A stretch of 13,439 nucleotides of DNA from JBBRWV01 sp038248985 (GCA_038248985.1 JBBRWV010000104.1:1-13439), one strand, 5' to 3'. Shown: positions 1 to 8,391, counted from the stretch's first letter. Program-made: numbers and translations. Notes: generated by a model not told the origin, from the letters alone.

Positions 1-2
1 GC

Positions 3-107
3 ATCTACGAGACGCGACGCACCGTGGCCGACGACTTCAAGGCCACGATGCGACTGCGCTTCGACGACCTGCTACCCAAGTGGAACTATGTGGCCGTGCC
101 CCAGTAA
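3..107 (+). CDS. C-terminal fragment of an unrecognised protein (5' end outside window)
   Basis: An open frame enters from the left edge and ends at TAA (105-107), giving the last 34 residues of a protein. The tail has an alternating polar/apolar stretch (KATMRLRF) followed by an acidic-aromatic end (DDLLPKWNYVAVPQ). This would suit a final beta-strand, for example of an outer-membrane barrel such as LptD, and lptF/lptG-like genes lie elsewhere in the window. That is only a guess from strand pattern; the fragment is too short to name a family. The gene converges on the hybrid kinase gene, with a symmetrical hairpin in the gap between them. Confidence is good that it is coding (codon choice like its neighbours, clean stop) and poor for any function. 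Confidence 0.55.
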   Translation: MYETRRTVADDFKATMRLRFDDLLPKWNYVAVPQ

Positions 108-148
108 ATCATTGACAGTTGTTGATGCGCCGGTCCTAAGTTGCTCCT

Positions 149-170
149 AATAGACTTATTCTAGTCTATT
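149..170. terminator. Bidirectional hairpin terminator between convergent genes
   Basis: AATAGACT (149-156) and AGTCTATT (163-170) are perfect reverse complements around a 6-nt loop, giving an 8-bp stem. On the plus strand it continues into TT (171-172). On the minus strand the stem also ends in U residues because its outer pairs are A-T. It sits 42 bp after the stop of the leftmost gene and about 105 bp beyond the stop of the hybrid kinase gene, where a shared terminator is expected. The stem is AT-rich and the U-tract short, so termination strength is uncertain. Confidence 0.5.
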
Positions 171-274
171 TTCCCGCACCGTCGCCCCCCTTTTTTCGTC
201 CATTCGTGCCCGCAGAGAAACACAATACACATTTGTTAATTGGACAACAGAATTCGACTACTCAATGTCGCGTT

Positions 275-2992
275 CTAGTTTTGCGGCCGCTGTGGAAGAT
301 ACCGTTGGCACAGCGCGATGAGACGGGGATGATCGATCGGCTTGGACATGTAATCGGTGCAGCCGACGGCGAGACAGGCCTGGCGATCGCCCGACATCGC
401 ATGGGCGGTGAGGGCAACAATGGGGAGCGTAACGCCCAAAGCGCGGATCGCGCGGGTCGCGGCGTAGCCATCCATGATCGGCATCTGCATATCCATGAGA
501 ATCAGGTCAATAGCGGGGCCGCCCTTCAACATGGAGCGCACCGCGTCCAGTGCCTCCTGGCCGTTGGAAGCTATATCGACCGTCGCGCCGGAACGTGCCA
601 GCAGGTACGAGAAGAGACGCTGAATCTCCGCGCCATCTTCCGCCAGCAGGATGTGTCCGTGGAGAGCGTCGGTGCCAGTGACGGGCAAGGTCGCGGGTGC
701 CGGCGGGGGTGGCGGAATGGGGGCGAAATCGATGAAGGAGATGGGCGAGTTGCCGGCGGGCACGGGAAGACGGAAGGTGAAGGTGGCGCCATTCTGCAGG
801 ACGCTGTGAAGTTGAATTTCACCGCCGAGGATGTGGGCGAGTCGGCGCGAGATATGGAGGCCCAGGCCGGTGCCGCCGAAGCGCCGCGAGGGCGAAGTGT
901 CGACCTGGGCAAAGGGGGTGAAGATGTGCTCATGATTGGTCGGATCAATGCCGATGCCCGTATCGCTGACTTCAAAAAGGAGGACCGAGTCCTTCGGGAG
1001 GAAGCTGAGGCGAAGCGTGACGGACCCGGTGTCGGTGAATTTGATCGCGTTGCCGACGAGGTTGACGAGGATCTGCCGCAAGCGGACGGGATCGGTGCGG
1101 ATGGTGGCGGGGAGAGGAAAGCGGATGTCGGTGCGCAGTTCGAGTTTCTTTTCCACCGCGCGGACATTCATGAGGGAGACAATTTCCTCCAGGGCCGCCA
1201 GGGGCGAAATTTCCACGGAATGAAGGGAAATCTGCCCGGCATCAATTTTCGAGATGTCGAGAATATCGTTGATGATCGCCAGGAGATGGTCGCCATTTTT
1301 GCGGATGGAACGCAGTGCCCCGGCGGAGATATCCGCGGCGGGCAGAAGCGTGGTGTTTTCGAGCAGCAGATCGGTGAAGCTGAGGATAGACGTCATCGGG
1401 GTGCGAATTTCATGCGACATATTGGCGAGGAAATCCGTCTTCGCTCGAACCGATGCTATGGCGAGGTCACGCGCCTTGGTGAGTTCCTCGTTTTGCAACT
1501 CCAGTTGTCGCGCGGCCTTCGCACGGGCGACTTCGTGGGCCTTGAGTTCGGAAATATCGCGCGTCAGCAGGGAAAAGCCGCGCAGACGGCCATCGGCCTC
1601 ACGCAGCGCGGTGATAAAGGAACAGCCCCAGAAGGTCGAACCGTCGGCCCGGAAACGCCGCCCTTCAAAGCTGATGGAACCCTGGGCCGCGGCTTCCGTG
1701 AGTTTGGAATCGTGAACCCGGGCGGTGATATCCTCGGCGCTGAGGATAAGTTCGAGCGATTGCCCGATGGCCGCTCGGCTCTTGAAACCAAAAAAACGCG
1801 TGGCCCCCATGTTCCACGTGGCGATTTTGCCGCGAGGATCGAGGAGGAATGCCGCGGCGTCACGGACGTTGTCCACCAGCACCCGGTATTGTTCGTCAGA
1901 CGCCTGATAACGGAGAGTCATTTTATGGGCCAGGATCCGCGCCCGCTGGCGGGAACGCCCCAAGCCGTACACCAGGCTCGTCAGCAGCATGCTGACCCCG
2001 CTGCCCCAAATGGCCGTATAGGTTGCGTAGTGGTGATCGCTGTTGGAAAAGAAGGTGGGGCGGTTGGCGACGGCAAGCGTCCATTTCTGTCCGCCAATTT
2101 CCAGGGTGCGGGTGGTCTGAAAAACCCGCGCGCGATATTCCGGAGAGTTGAAATTCATTTGGCCGAGCATGGCGTCTTCGTCCGGATCGTACAGCAGCGT
2201 TTCGGACGAGAGTTGGGTGCCTTGAAATATTTCAAAATCCAACTGGTCATGCCATTCATCGGCGACGCTGTTGAGCAGGAGATTGAGACGCATGGGCAAG
2301 GTGATCCATCCGGTAAGTTGCGCGCGGCGAAGTTCGACGGTGGCCGGAATGACCCCGTGAAGATAGATCGGATAAACATACACCGCGCCGGGGCCGTCGT
2401 TGGGAAACTGCTTAAGCGAGAATCGCCCGGACATGGTGGATTCGGCCAGATCGCACGCACGGTCGAACACTTCGTGGCGATTATTATCCATCGTCGCATC
2501 CATGCCCAGAACCGACCGGTTGATGTTGAGCGGTTCCATATACTTAATGAAATAGTGGACCGGGCCGTGACCGCGGTTCTGTACGGAATATTCCGGAAAT
2601 GATTTACGCATCGCAGTGGAGAACGCCGCAACCTCTTTGTTCGGGACGCGGACGACCAGCCCAATGCCTGACGCCGCCGGAAATTCATCCATCCCCTGGA
2701 TGGCGACAAACGCCCGCCACTCTTCGGGTGTGACGTCGTCACTGGCACTGACAAAACCGCTGGCGGCAGCCATGAGGCGTTCATAACTCTTCAGGCGGTC
2801 GGTGATCTGGTTGGCGAGCAGGTTGAGCGAGTTGTGGAAGCGTTGCTCCTCGGCCCCGCGAATGGAACGGTAAATCATCGCCCAGGCGAGTACCGTCATG
2901 AAAAGGCTCAACATCAGAACCAGCACCGGCATGGTCCGCCAGAGGCGGTCCGTGTAGGTATCGGGCAGTTCGATGCTGATGGGTGCGGCCAT
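275..2992 (-). CDS. CHASE-PAS hybrid sensor histidine kinase with receiver domain
   Basis: Inner-membrane hybrid histidine kinase, 905 aa from the chosen ATG. Order: membrane helix at about 20-42; periplasmic CHASE ligand-sensing domain about 50-240 within a loop reaching about 325; second helix about 326-346; PAS about 365-485; short coiled coil; HisKA with the H-box FLANMSHEIRTP (H527); HATPase_c with N-box (N648), DTGIGI (677-682), F-box FTPFAQVD and GGTGLGLHIS (706-715); a proline linker (about 760-766); and a receiver domain with acidic pair E785/D786, phospho-acceptor D834, T862 and K884. All catalytic residues are present, so it should autophosphorylate and pass phosphate to its own receiver, then to an HPt protein or response regulator not encoded here. 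The ligand is unknown. A GTG at 3059-3061 would add 23 residues, but it lies upstream of the predicted transcription start. The ATG at 2992 has GGAG 10 nt before it. The gene follows dinG after 180 bp with its own predicted promoter. Confidence 0.93.
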   Translation of the reverse strand: MAAPISIELPDTYTDRLWRTMPVLVLMLSLFMTVLAWAMIYRSIRGAEEQRFHNSLNLLANQITDRLKSYERLMAAASGFVSASDDVTPEEWRAFVAIQGMDEFPAASGIGLVVRVPNKEVAAFSTAMRKSFPEYSVQNRGHGPVHYFIKYMEPLNINRSVLGMDATMDNNRHEVFDRACDLAESTMSGRFSLKQFPNDGPGAVYVYPIYLHGVIPATVELRRAQLTGWITLPMRLNLLLNSVADEWHDQLDFEIFQGTQLSSETLLYDPDEDAMLGQMNFNSPEYRARVFQTTRTLEIGGQKWTLAVANRPTFFSNSDHHYATYTAIWGSGVSMLLTSLVYGLGRSRQRARILAHKMTLRYQASDEQYRVLVDNVRDAAAFLLDPRGKIATWNMGATRFFGFKSRAAIGQSLELILSAEDITARVHDSKLTEAAAQGSISFEGRRFRADGSTFWGCSFITALREADGRLRGFSLLTRDISELKAHEVARAKAARQLELQNEELTKARDLAIASVRAKTDFLANMSHEIRTPMTSILSFTDLLLENTTLLPAADISAGALRSIRKNGDHLLAIINDILDISKIDAGQISLHSVEISPLAALEEIVSLMNVRAVEKKLELRTDIRFPLPATIRTDPVRLRQILVNLVGNAIKFTDTGSVTLRLSFLPKDSVLLFEVSDTGIGIDPTNHEHIFTPFAQVDTSPSRRFGGTGLGLHISRRLAHILGGEIQLHSVLQNGATFTFRLPVPAGNSPISFIDFAPIPPPPPAPATLPVTGTDALHGHILLAEDGAEIQRLFSYLLARSGATVDIASNGQEALDAVRSMLKGGPAIDLILMDMQMPIMDGYAATRAIRALGVTLPIVALTAHAMSGDRQACLAVGCTDYMSKPIDHPRLIALCQRYLPQRPQN

Positions 2993-3032
2993 GGTTGTGG
3001 CGCTCCGGCGCGGAAGAAGTGCAATATGCTGG

Positions 3033-3042
3033 GATTGTAACG
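3033..3042 (-). promoter_or_regulatory. Predicted -10 region of the hybrid kinase gene (CGTTACAATC)
   Basis: On the minus strand this reads CGTTACAATC with TACAAT as the -10 hexamer, five of six matching TATAAT. Transcription would start near 3027, leaving a leader of about 34 nt before the ATG at 2992. No good -35 hexamer is visible 16-18 bp upstream. The same 10-mer precedes the S10 peptidase gene and queG, which is the main support for it. Confidence 0.5.
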
Positions 3043-3172
3043 ACTGCCGCACGCGGTGCACGCAGGAAGTGGCCCAGTGGCCGCGAATTTGCGTTCTCTG
3101 ACCGGGAAGATCAACGAGCCCGCTGTTCCTTCGCCGCGAATTACTTTGAACGGCCGTGAAAACGGAAGCCGC

Positions 3173-5245
3173 TTACGTCGTGACCCGCTGCACACGACAC
3201 GGCGGCAACGCGCCGAGAAATTGTTTGCCGTACTGCTTCGTGGCCAAGCGCTTGTCGAGCACGACCACGATGCCAGTATCGGTCTTCGAGCGGATCAATC
3301 GGCCAAAACCTTGTTTGAATTTGATGATGGCCTCAGGCAGCGAGTACTCGCCGAAGGGGTTGCCGCCTTCCTCGCGAATGGCCTCGAGGCGGGCTTCGGT
3401 GAGCGGCTTGTCGGGAACCGCGAAGGGCAGCTTGGTGATGATGACGTTGCTCAGCGCATCACCCTGAACGTCGACGCCCTGCCAGAACGAATCCGTGCCG
3501 AGAAGCACCGCGTTGGGCGTGGTTTTGAAGCGGGCGAGAAGCTGGCCGCGCGTCTGCTGGCCGCCTTGCGTGAGCATGGCGTAGCCGAGTTGCGCAAGTT
3601 GTGGCTCGAGCATGCGCGCCGCGCGATCAAGCATGGCGTAACTGGTGAAAAGAATAAACGCGCGGCCTTCAGTCTGACGAATGTAGTGCATCGCGCGATC
3701 CATCGATTGATCGAGAAAGTTGGGTTCCTCCGGCGAGGGCAGACCGGTTTCCAGATACAGCGTCATTTGGGTTTGGTAATCAAACGGCGAACCCAGAAGC
3801 AGCTCCCCCCCGGTATCCAGGCCGATGCGCGAACGCAGATAGGCGAACGGGCTCAGTTTGCGGCTCGCCTCAGTCGTTCTCTTCTTCTCCTCCGTGCGGG
3901 CCGTGGCCAGCGTGGCGCTGGTGAGAATCACGCTGTCGTTCTCTTCGAAAAGATTCTCCTTCAAATGTTCGGTCACGTTGATGGGGCTGCACGTAAACTT
4001 GAGGCGGCGGCTGGTTTTCCCGGTGGATTCGACCCAATAGACCGAATGCGGTTGATCCTGCTTCAGCAGCGAATCCAGCGATATTTGCACGCCGTCGATG
4101 CGATTGGCGAAGCTCTGCAACTCGTAACGGGTCTTCTCGATTTCGTATTCTTCCGGCGAAAGGCGCTCGGCATCCTGCGGGTCATCATCGATGGGACGCC
4201 GCGATTTACTCTGCGTGTTGAGCTGATGAATCAGGCCCTTCAGACTGGCGGCAACCTGCCCAAGAGCCGGGCCGAGCGTGTTTTCGACCACCCCTTTTTC
4301 ACGCACGCGCCCATTGGACGGAGCTTTGCTCTGACGCCAGATGTCCAGATCTTCAAAAAAACGGTTGCCCGCGTCCTCGGCGGCATTGACCGCCGTGCTG
4401 GCCGCAAGCGTGTCAAGTTTGTCGATCGTTGCCAGAAACCCGCGCGAGGTTTTCGAAGAGAAAAGCGAATGCAGCAGATAGCGGAAGGAAGATTCCGAAA
4501 CGCTCAGGCCGAAGTGATCGGATGCAACCGCTTCAATCGTGTGGGCTTCATCGAGGATGACAAAATCGTACTTGGGCAGGATGGAACCGCCCGCGCGCTT
4601 GAGCGCCAGATCGGCAAAGAACATAGCGTGATTGCAAATGAGAAGCTGGCCGTTAGCGATGCGGCGGCGCGAGGCCTGGTAGAAACATCCGTCAAAGTAT
4701 TTGCATTTGCGCCCCAGGCAGTTGCCCTGCTCGGCGCACACCTTGTCCCACACTTGCCAGGCCGGTTGACGCGGCAGATCGGACAGCGAACCGTCGCGCG
4801 TTTGGTGCGACCAGTCTTCGATCATCACCAGATCGTCAATCGTCCGCGGATCGGGGAAGAGATTGATGGACTTGCGCGCCGCCTGTTCGAGCCGACGCTG
4901 GCAGAGGTAATTCGAGCGGCCCTTGCAGAGCACGGCGGAAAACTCCTGCCCGCTGACCGCCCGCAGAAAGGGGATGTCTTTTTCGATCAGTTGCTCCTGC
5001 AGGCTGATCGTATGCGTGGAAATCACGACCTTCTTCCCCTGCGCCACCTGCGCGATGGCGGGGATCAGGTAAGCAAACGACTTGCCGACGCCGGTGCCCG
5101 CTTCAACGATGAGATGATTTTTGGATTCAAAGGCATGGTCCACCGCCTCAGCCATCGCCAATTGCTGCGGGCGCAGCTCAAACCCCTTCATGCGATGCGC
5201 AATGGGGCCGGTGGGGGCGAGCAGGTCGGAAACACTGAAACTCAT
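3173..5245 (-). CDS. dinG: DinG-family ATP-dependent DNA helicase (XPD-like, Fe-S)
   Basis: Superfamily 2 helicase of the XPD/DinG group, 690 aa, cytoplasmic. The family unwinds DNA 5'-3', including forked, D-loop and R-loop substrates, in repair and in replication-transcription conflicts. Walker A is EAGTGVGKS (48-56) and the DEAH box is LDEAH (231-235). Iron-sulfur ligands fit C115, C176, C181 and C187, the C-x4-C-x5-C spacing known for DinG; C170 is an extra cysteine nearby. The C-terminal helicase lobe carries GTDSFWQGVD (583-592) and motif VI QGFGRLIRS (645-653). There is no N-terminal exonuclease domain, so it resembles the short E. coli form rather than the long Bacillus form. Its ATG overlaps the TGA of the upstream peptidase gene (ATGA at 5242-5245) with no strong Shine-Dalgarno sequence, suggesting translational coupling. 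YoaA is a paralogue with the same motifs, so the symbol is at family level. Confidence 0.92.
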   Translation of the reverse strand: MSFSVSDLLAPTGPIAHRMKGFELRPQQLAMAEAVDHAFESKNHLIVEAGTGVGKSFAYLIPAIAQVAQGKKVVISTHTISLQEQLIEKDIPFLRAVSGQEFSAVLCKGRSNYLCQRRLEQAARKSINLFPDPRTIDDLVMIEDWSHQTRDGSLSDLPRQPAWQVWDKVCAEQGNCLGRKCKYFDGCFYQASRRRIANGQLLICNHAMFFADLALKRAGGSILPKYDFVILDEAHTIEAVASDHFGLSVSESSFRYLLHSLFSSKTSRGFLATIDKLDTLAASTAVNAAEDAGNRFFEDLDIWRQSKAPSNGRVREKGVVENTLGPALGQVAASLKGLIHQLNTQSKSRRPIDDDPQDAERLSPEEYEIEKTRYELQSFANRIDGVQISLDSLLKQDQPHSVYWVESTGKTSRRLKFTCSPINVTEHLKENLFEENDSVILTSATLATARTEEKKRTTEASRKLSPFAYLRSRIGLDTGGELLLGSPFDYQTQMTLYLETGLPSPEEPNFLDQSMDRAMHYIRQTEGRAFILFTSYAMLDRAARMLEPQLAQLGYAMLTQGGQQTRGQLLARFKTTPNAVLLGTDSFWQGVDVQGDALSNVIITKLPFAVPDKPLTEARLEAIREEGGNPFGEYSLPEAIIKFKQGFGRLIRSKTDTGIVVVLDKRLATKQYGKQFLGALPPCRVQRVTT

Positions 5246-6837
5246 CGCGTGGCTTTCTGAATAAGAGCGGCGATATCTTTTTGCAGCTGCGCCAGCGAGG
5301 TGCGCTCGTGATACATCATGTGCCCGGCGGGATAATACGTTTGCGTGATGTTCTTGCGCAACTCTTTGGCCAGGCCCAACTGATTGACCGTGTAATCAGC
5401 GCCGTAGTAAGGCGTCGCCAGATCGTACCATCCTGCCGCCACCAGAAGTTGCAGACGCGGGTTGCGCGACATGGCGTCGCGCAGGCTGTCGCCGACATAC
5501 AGGTACCCGTTGAAGCCGCCACCGCCGTAGTTCCAGGGATGCACTTTGTTGGTGAGCACCTCATAAGAGACGTCATTTTCATACTTGAGCGTCTTGCGCA
5601 CGTAGTCGTTAATCGCGCCGCTATACGCGGTGAAAAAACCATCGAACGACGGATCCCACTCTGCGGAATCATTGACCGCATCAGTCTGCGCACCCGCCAG
5701 ACGGCCATCAAAACGCCCGATGATTTTCTGCTGCTCGCGCAGTAGTTCTTTCATGAACCTTGAAGGCGGAATGCGCAAATCGCTTTCGCGCACGTATGCC
5801 TTGGTCAGCCCCGTGAGCGCTGCCACCCGCGCGGCAATTTTCTCCCGCTGCTCCTCCGGTAGACTGGCCCCCTTGGTCAGGGCAACCACGTAATCCGACG
5901 ACGCAAACTCCTCCGCCTCCAGCAGCAACTTGGCCCGATCCCCCTTGATCTTCCCATGATGATGTGCCAGAGCCGTATAGCCCGGCAGATAAACGACATA
6001 GGGCAGATCATTCCCCTCCTGCGGAGACAGTGTCGCGAAGTTGAGTACCGTCGAAATGAGAATCACACCGCTCACGGTGATGCCGTGCTTCTGCTGCAGA
6101 TGATCCGAGAGCCCCGCCGCGCGCGTGGTTCCATAACTCTCTCCCGCTAGAAAAATGGGCGAATTCCAACGCTGATTCTTCGTAAGCCAGAGTCGCACAA
6201 ATTCCCCCATGCCCGCGATGTCTTCCTTGACCCCAAAAAACTCCTTGGCGATTTCCGACGACGCCGCGCGGGAATATCCGGTGTTGACGGGATCGACAAA
6301 AACCAGATCCGTGGACGGGAGCCACGTAAATTCGTTCTCCACCAGCGTGTAGGGCGCCTTAGGCGGGCTGCCGTCGGCGGGAATATCGATCCGCTGCGGT
6401 CCCGCAGTGCCCAGGTGCAGCCACACCGCTGCCGCGCCGGGTCCACCATTAAAAACAAATGTGACCGGCCGCGCTGCCGAAGGTTGCGTGCTGCTGCCCG
6501 CGGCCTGCGTGGCCGGATTTGCCTCTGACCCCTGCCCCCTGACCCCTGACTCCTTGAGCGTGTACGCCACGTGAAAAATGTTGGCGCGAAGTTTCCCCCC
6601 TTCTTCCTTGAGCGGCAAATACCCCGTCGTCGCCGTGTACGCGAGCGCCTTCCCGCCGACAGCCACCGACCCACTGGTGACCGCCACTTGGTCCGCAGGC
6701 GTAAGCGACGACGGCTTGTCACCTTTGGCCGATTGCACGGCCGCCGCAGGTGCAGTTTCCTGCGCCAGTACCGAAAACACGCCCGCCCCCAGCATTATCA
6801 AAGCGGCGAGCGCCCATGTCGGCGAAAACGTTCTCAT
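5242..6837 (-). CDS. Secreted S10-family serine carboxypeptidase
   Basis: Alpha/beta-hydrolase peptidase of family S10, 531 aa, predicted to remove C-terminal residues from peptides outside the cytoplasm. Residues 1-25 form a signal peptide with a likely cut at VLA-Q. The catalytic triad is S234 (GESYG, 232-236), D472 (GWYDLATP) and H506 (AGHMMY). The oxyanion-region motif is FNGGPGAAAVWLHLG (128-142), where most S10 enzymes have GGPGSSS. A heptamer DNA repeat encodes residues 96-105 in a Gly/Ser/Ala-rich linker before this motif. The ATG at 6837 was chosen because GGAGG (6844-6848) stands 6 nt upstream and the signal peptide starts there. A longer frame from 6906 would begin upstream of the predicted promoter. 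The gene ends inside the dinG start codon, so the two are probably one operon, although no functional link is obvious. It is divergent from argH. Confidence 0.9.
   Translation of the reverse strand: MRTFSPTWALAALIMLGAGVFSVLAQETAPAAAVQSAKGDKPSSLTPADQVAVTSGSVAVGGKALAYTATTGYLPLKEEGGKLRANIFHVAYTLKESGVRGQGSEANPATQAAGSSTQPSAARPVTFVFNGGPGAAAVWLHLGTAGPQRIDIPADGSPPKAPYTLVENEFTWLPSTDLVFVDPVNTGYSRAASSEIAKEFFGVKEDIAGMGEFVRLWLTKNQRWNSPIFLAGESYGTTRAAGLSDHLQQKHGITVSGVILISTVLNFATLSPQEGNDLPYVVYLPGYTALAHHHGKIKGDRAKLLLEAEEFASSDYVVALTKGASLPEEQREKIAARVAALTGLTKAYVRESDLRIPPSRFMKELLREQQKIIGRFDGRLAGAQTDAVNDSAEWDPSFDGFFTAYSGAINDYVRKTLKYENDVSYEVLTNKVHPWNYGGGGFNGYLYVGDSLRDAMSRNPRLQLLVAAGWYDLATPYYGADYTVNQLGLAKELRKNITQTYYPAGHMMYHERTSLAQLQKDIAALIQKATR
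6523..6553. repeat. Heptanucleotide tandem repeat inside the S10 peptidase gene
   Basis: Four consecutive 7-nt units are visible on the plus strand: CTGACCC (6525-6531), CTGCCCC (6532-6538), CTGACCC (6539-6545) and CTGACTC (6546-6552). On the coding (minus) strand this is a run of GGGGTCA-like units, rich in G-blocks. It encodes a low-complexity Gly/Ser/Arg/Gln piece of the peptidase between its N-terminal domain and the GGPG motif. Because the unit is not a multiple of three, gain or loss of one copy would shift the reading frame. Confidence 0.75.
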
Positions 6838-6843
6838 GAAAAA

Positions 6844-6848
6844 CCTCC
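6844..6848 (-). promoter_or_regulatory. Ribosome binding site fixing the S10 peptidase start
   Basis: GGAGG on the minus strand lies 6 nt before the ATG at 6837. It is the best Shine-Dalgarno match among the minus-strand genes here and decides between this ATG and the longer frame beginning at 6906. Confidence 0.75.
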
Positions 6849-6861
6849 GTAGAACGCCCAC

Positions 6862-6871
6862 GATTGTAACG
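6862..6871 (-). promoter_or_regulatory. Predicted -10 region of the S10 peptidase-dinG operon (CGTTACAATC)
   Basis: The minus strand reads CGTTACAATC, identical to the boxes upstream of the hybrid kinase gene and queG. The start of transcription would fall near 6856, giving a short leader of about 19 nt that still contains the GGAGG. No convincing -35 hexamer is seen. It occupies the 120-bp divergent gap shared with argH. Confidence 0.5.
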
Positions 6872-6957
6872 CACCGCGACGACTCGCGGGCTATTGCCAC
6901 TCCCAAAATTCGCCGCTTCGCGTATCATGCGGGCCTCTTGAAATGGAGTGAATTCAG

Positions 6958-8391
6958 ATGGCCAAAAAGAGTAGCGCTACACCAAGGAAGAAGACCAACA
7001 TCGCAGGAACCGGCGGAAAATCCTGGCAAGCACGCATCGGTGCCGCCCAAGATGCCCTCGCGGTGCAGTTCGTCGAATCCCTGTCGTTTGATTTTCGCCT
7101 CGCCAAGCATGACATCCTCGGCTCCATCGCGCACGCCACGATGCTTCACAGCGTCGGCCTCCTGTCGAAGCAGGATCTCGCCGCGATCACGAAAGGACTC
7201 AACGGAATTCTCGGCGACATCCAAGCCGGCACGTTCATCTTCGATGTGACGCAGGAAGATATTCATATGGCCGTGGAGGGTGCCCTCATCGAACGCATCG
7301 GCGAACCCGGCCGGTGCCTGCACACCGCACGCAGCCGCAACGACCAGGTCGCACTCGACATCCGCCTCTGGTGTCGCGAGGCGATTGCACTCTTGAGCGC
7401 GAAAGTCGCCGACCTGCAGCGGGCGTTTGTCAGCATGGCCGCCGAGCAGGGCCATCACGTGATGCCGTCATTCACGCACTTGCAGCGTGCGCAGCCGATC
7501 GTCGCCGGGCATGAGATGCTCGCCTATTGCGAAATGCTCGAGCGCGATAAGGCCCGCCTCGCCGACTGCTTGGAACGCGTGAACGTGTGCCCCATCGGCG
7601 CCGGTGCCGTCGCGGGCAGCACCCTGCCGATCGATCGCCAGAAAACCGCCGCCCTGCTGCACATGCCGGCCATCACCAACAACTCGCTCGATTCCATCAG
7701 CGATCGCGACTTCCTGTGCGAACTCGCATTCGACCTGAGCATGATTGCCATGCACCTCAGCCGCTGGGCCGAGCAATGGATCCTCTACGTGACCACCGAG
7801 TTTGGCTTCATGAAAATCGGCGACGCCTTTACCACCGGCAGCAGCATGATGCCTCAAAAACGCAACCCCGACATGCTCGAACTGATCCGCGGAAAAACCG
7901 GCGGCGTGTACGGCCAACTCGTCGCGCTGCTCACCATGATGAAAGGCCAGCCTCTCGCCTACAACCGCGACATGCAGGAAGATAAACGTTTCATCTTCTT
8001 CGCCTATGACACCGTCGAAGCCTCCTTGACCATGGCCGCCGCAATCGTCCTGCATACCCAGTTGCTGCCGGAACACATCGCCCAGCGCCTCGATGAAGGC
8101 TTCAGCGATGCAACAGTCGTCGCCGAGTACCTCGTCAAAAAAGGCGTCCCCTTCCGCACCGCCCATCACGTCGTCGGCTCCCTCGTGGCCGAGTGCGACC
8201 AGCGCGGCCTGCTCAAACTCAGTGACCTGCCCCTGGAAGCGATGCGCGAAAAGTGCGATCAAATAGGCACCGATGTGTTTGCCCGCCTCGGCGCCCAACG
8301 CGTGGTCGACGCCTATCAATCCCACGGCGCCGGTGGCAACAAGTCCCTCAAAACCCAGTTGGCCCACTGGAAAAAACTGCTCCGCGTGTGA
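6958..8391 (+). CDS. argH: Argininosuccinate lyase
   Basis: Cytoplasmic enzyme of the fumarase/aspartase superfamily that splits argininosuccinate into arginine and fumarate, the last step of arginine synthesis; 477 aa. Seen in sequence: DILGSIAHA (52-60), HTARSRNDQV (122-131), the TH pair at 173-174 expected for the catalytic base, and the lyase signature GSSMMPQKRNPD (294-305) on the mobile catalytic loop. These match argH specifically rather than purB, fumC or aspA. A lysine-rich extension of about 20 residues precedes the usual N-terminus, and the usual WGGRF motif appears as WQARI (23-27). The start is supported by GGAG at 6945-6948, 9 nt upstream. A weak -10-like TATCAT lies at 6923-6928 without a well-spaced -35. 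No other arginine genes are nearby. It is divergent from the S10 peptidase gene. Confidence 0.95.
   Translation: MAKKSSATPRKKTNIAGTGGKSWQARIGAAQDALAVQFVESLSFDFRLAKHDILGSIAHATMLHSVGLLSKQDLAAITKGLNGILGDIQAGTFIFDVTQEDIHMAVEGALIERIGEPGRCLHTARSRNDQVALDIRLWCREAIALLSAKVADLQRAFVSMAAEQGHHVMPSFTHLQRAQPIVAGHEMLAYCEMLERDKARLADCLERVNVCPIGAGAVAGSTLPIDRQKTAALLHMPAITNNSLDSISDRDFLCELAFDLSMIAMHLSRWAEQWILYVTTEFGFMKIGDAFTTGSSMMPQKRNPDMLELIRGKTGGVYGQLVALLTMMKGQPLAYNRDMQEDKRFIFFAYDTVEASLTMAAAIVLHTQLLPEHIAQRLDEGFSDATVVAEYLVKKGVPFRTAHHVVGSLVAECDQRGLLKLSDLPLEAMREKCDQIGTDVFARLGAQRVVDAYQSHGAGGNKSLKTQLAHWKKLLRV

Noticed and set aside
112..142. Perfect TTGACA (112-117) as a -35 box
   Set aside because: No acceptable -10 hexamer at 16-18 bp, and nothing downstream on that strand is a gene.
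206..2602. 798-codon plus-strand open frame antisense to the hybrid kinase gene
   Set aside because: It mirrors the codon pattern of a GC-rich gene on the other strand. The minus-strand product has complete, ordered kinase domains, while this frame gives a Gly/Arg/Asp/Glu-rich sequence with no recognisable domain.
3056..5260. 734-codon plus-strand open frame antisense to dinG
   Set aside because: Shadow of the dinG gene; no domain, no ribosome binding site, and all helicase motifs are on the minus strand.
6894..6928. TTGCCA (6894-6899) and TATCAT (6923-6928) as an argH promoter
   Set aside because: The spacer is 23 bp, too long for a sigma70-type promoter; TATCAT alone is kept only as a weak remark under argH.
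7468..8367. 299-codon minus-strand open frame antisense to argH
   Set aside because: Complement of a clear argininosuccinate lyase gene; no independent support.
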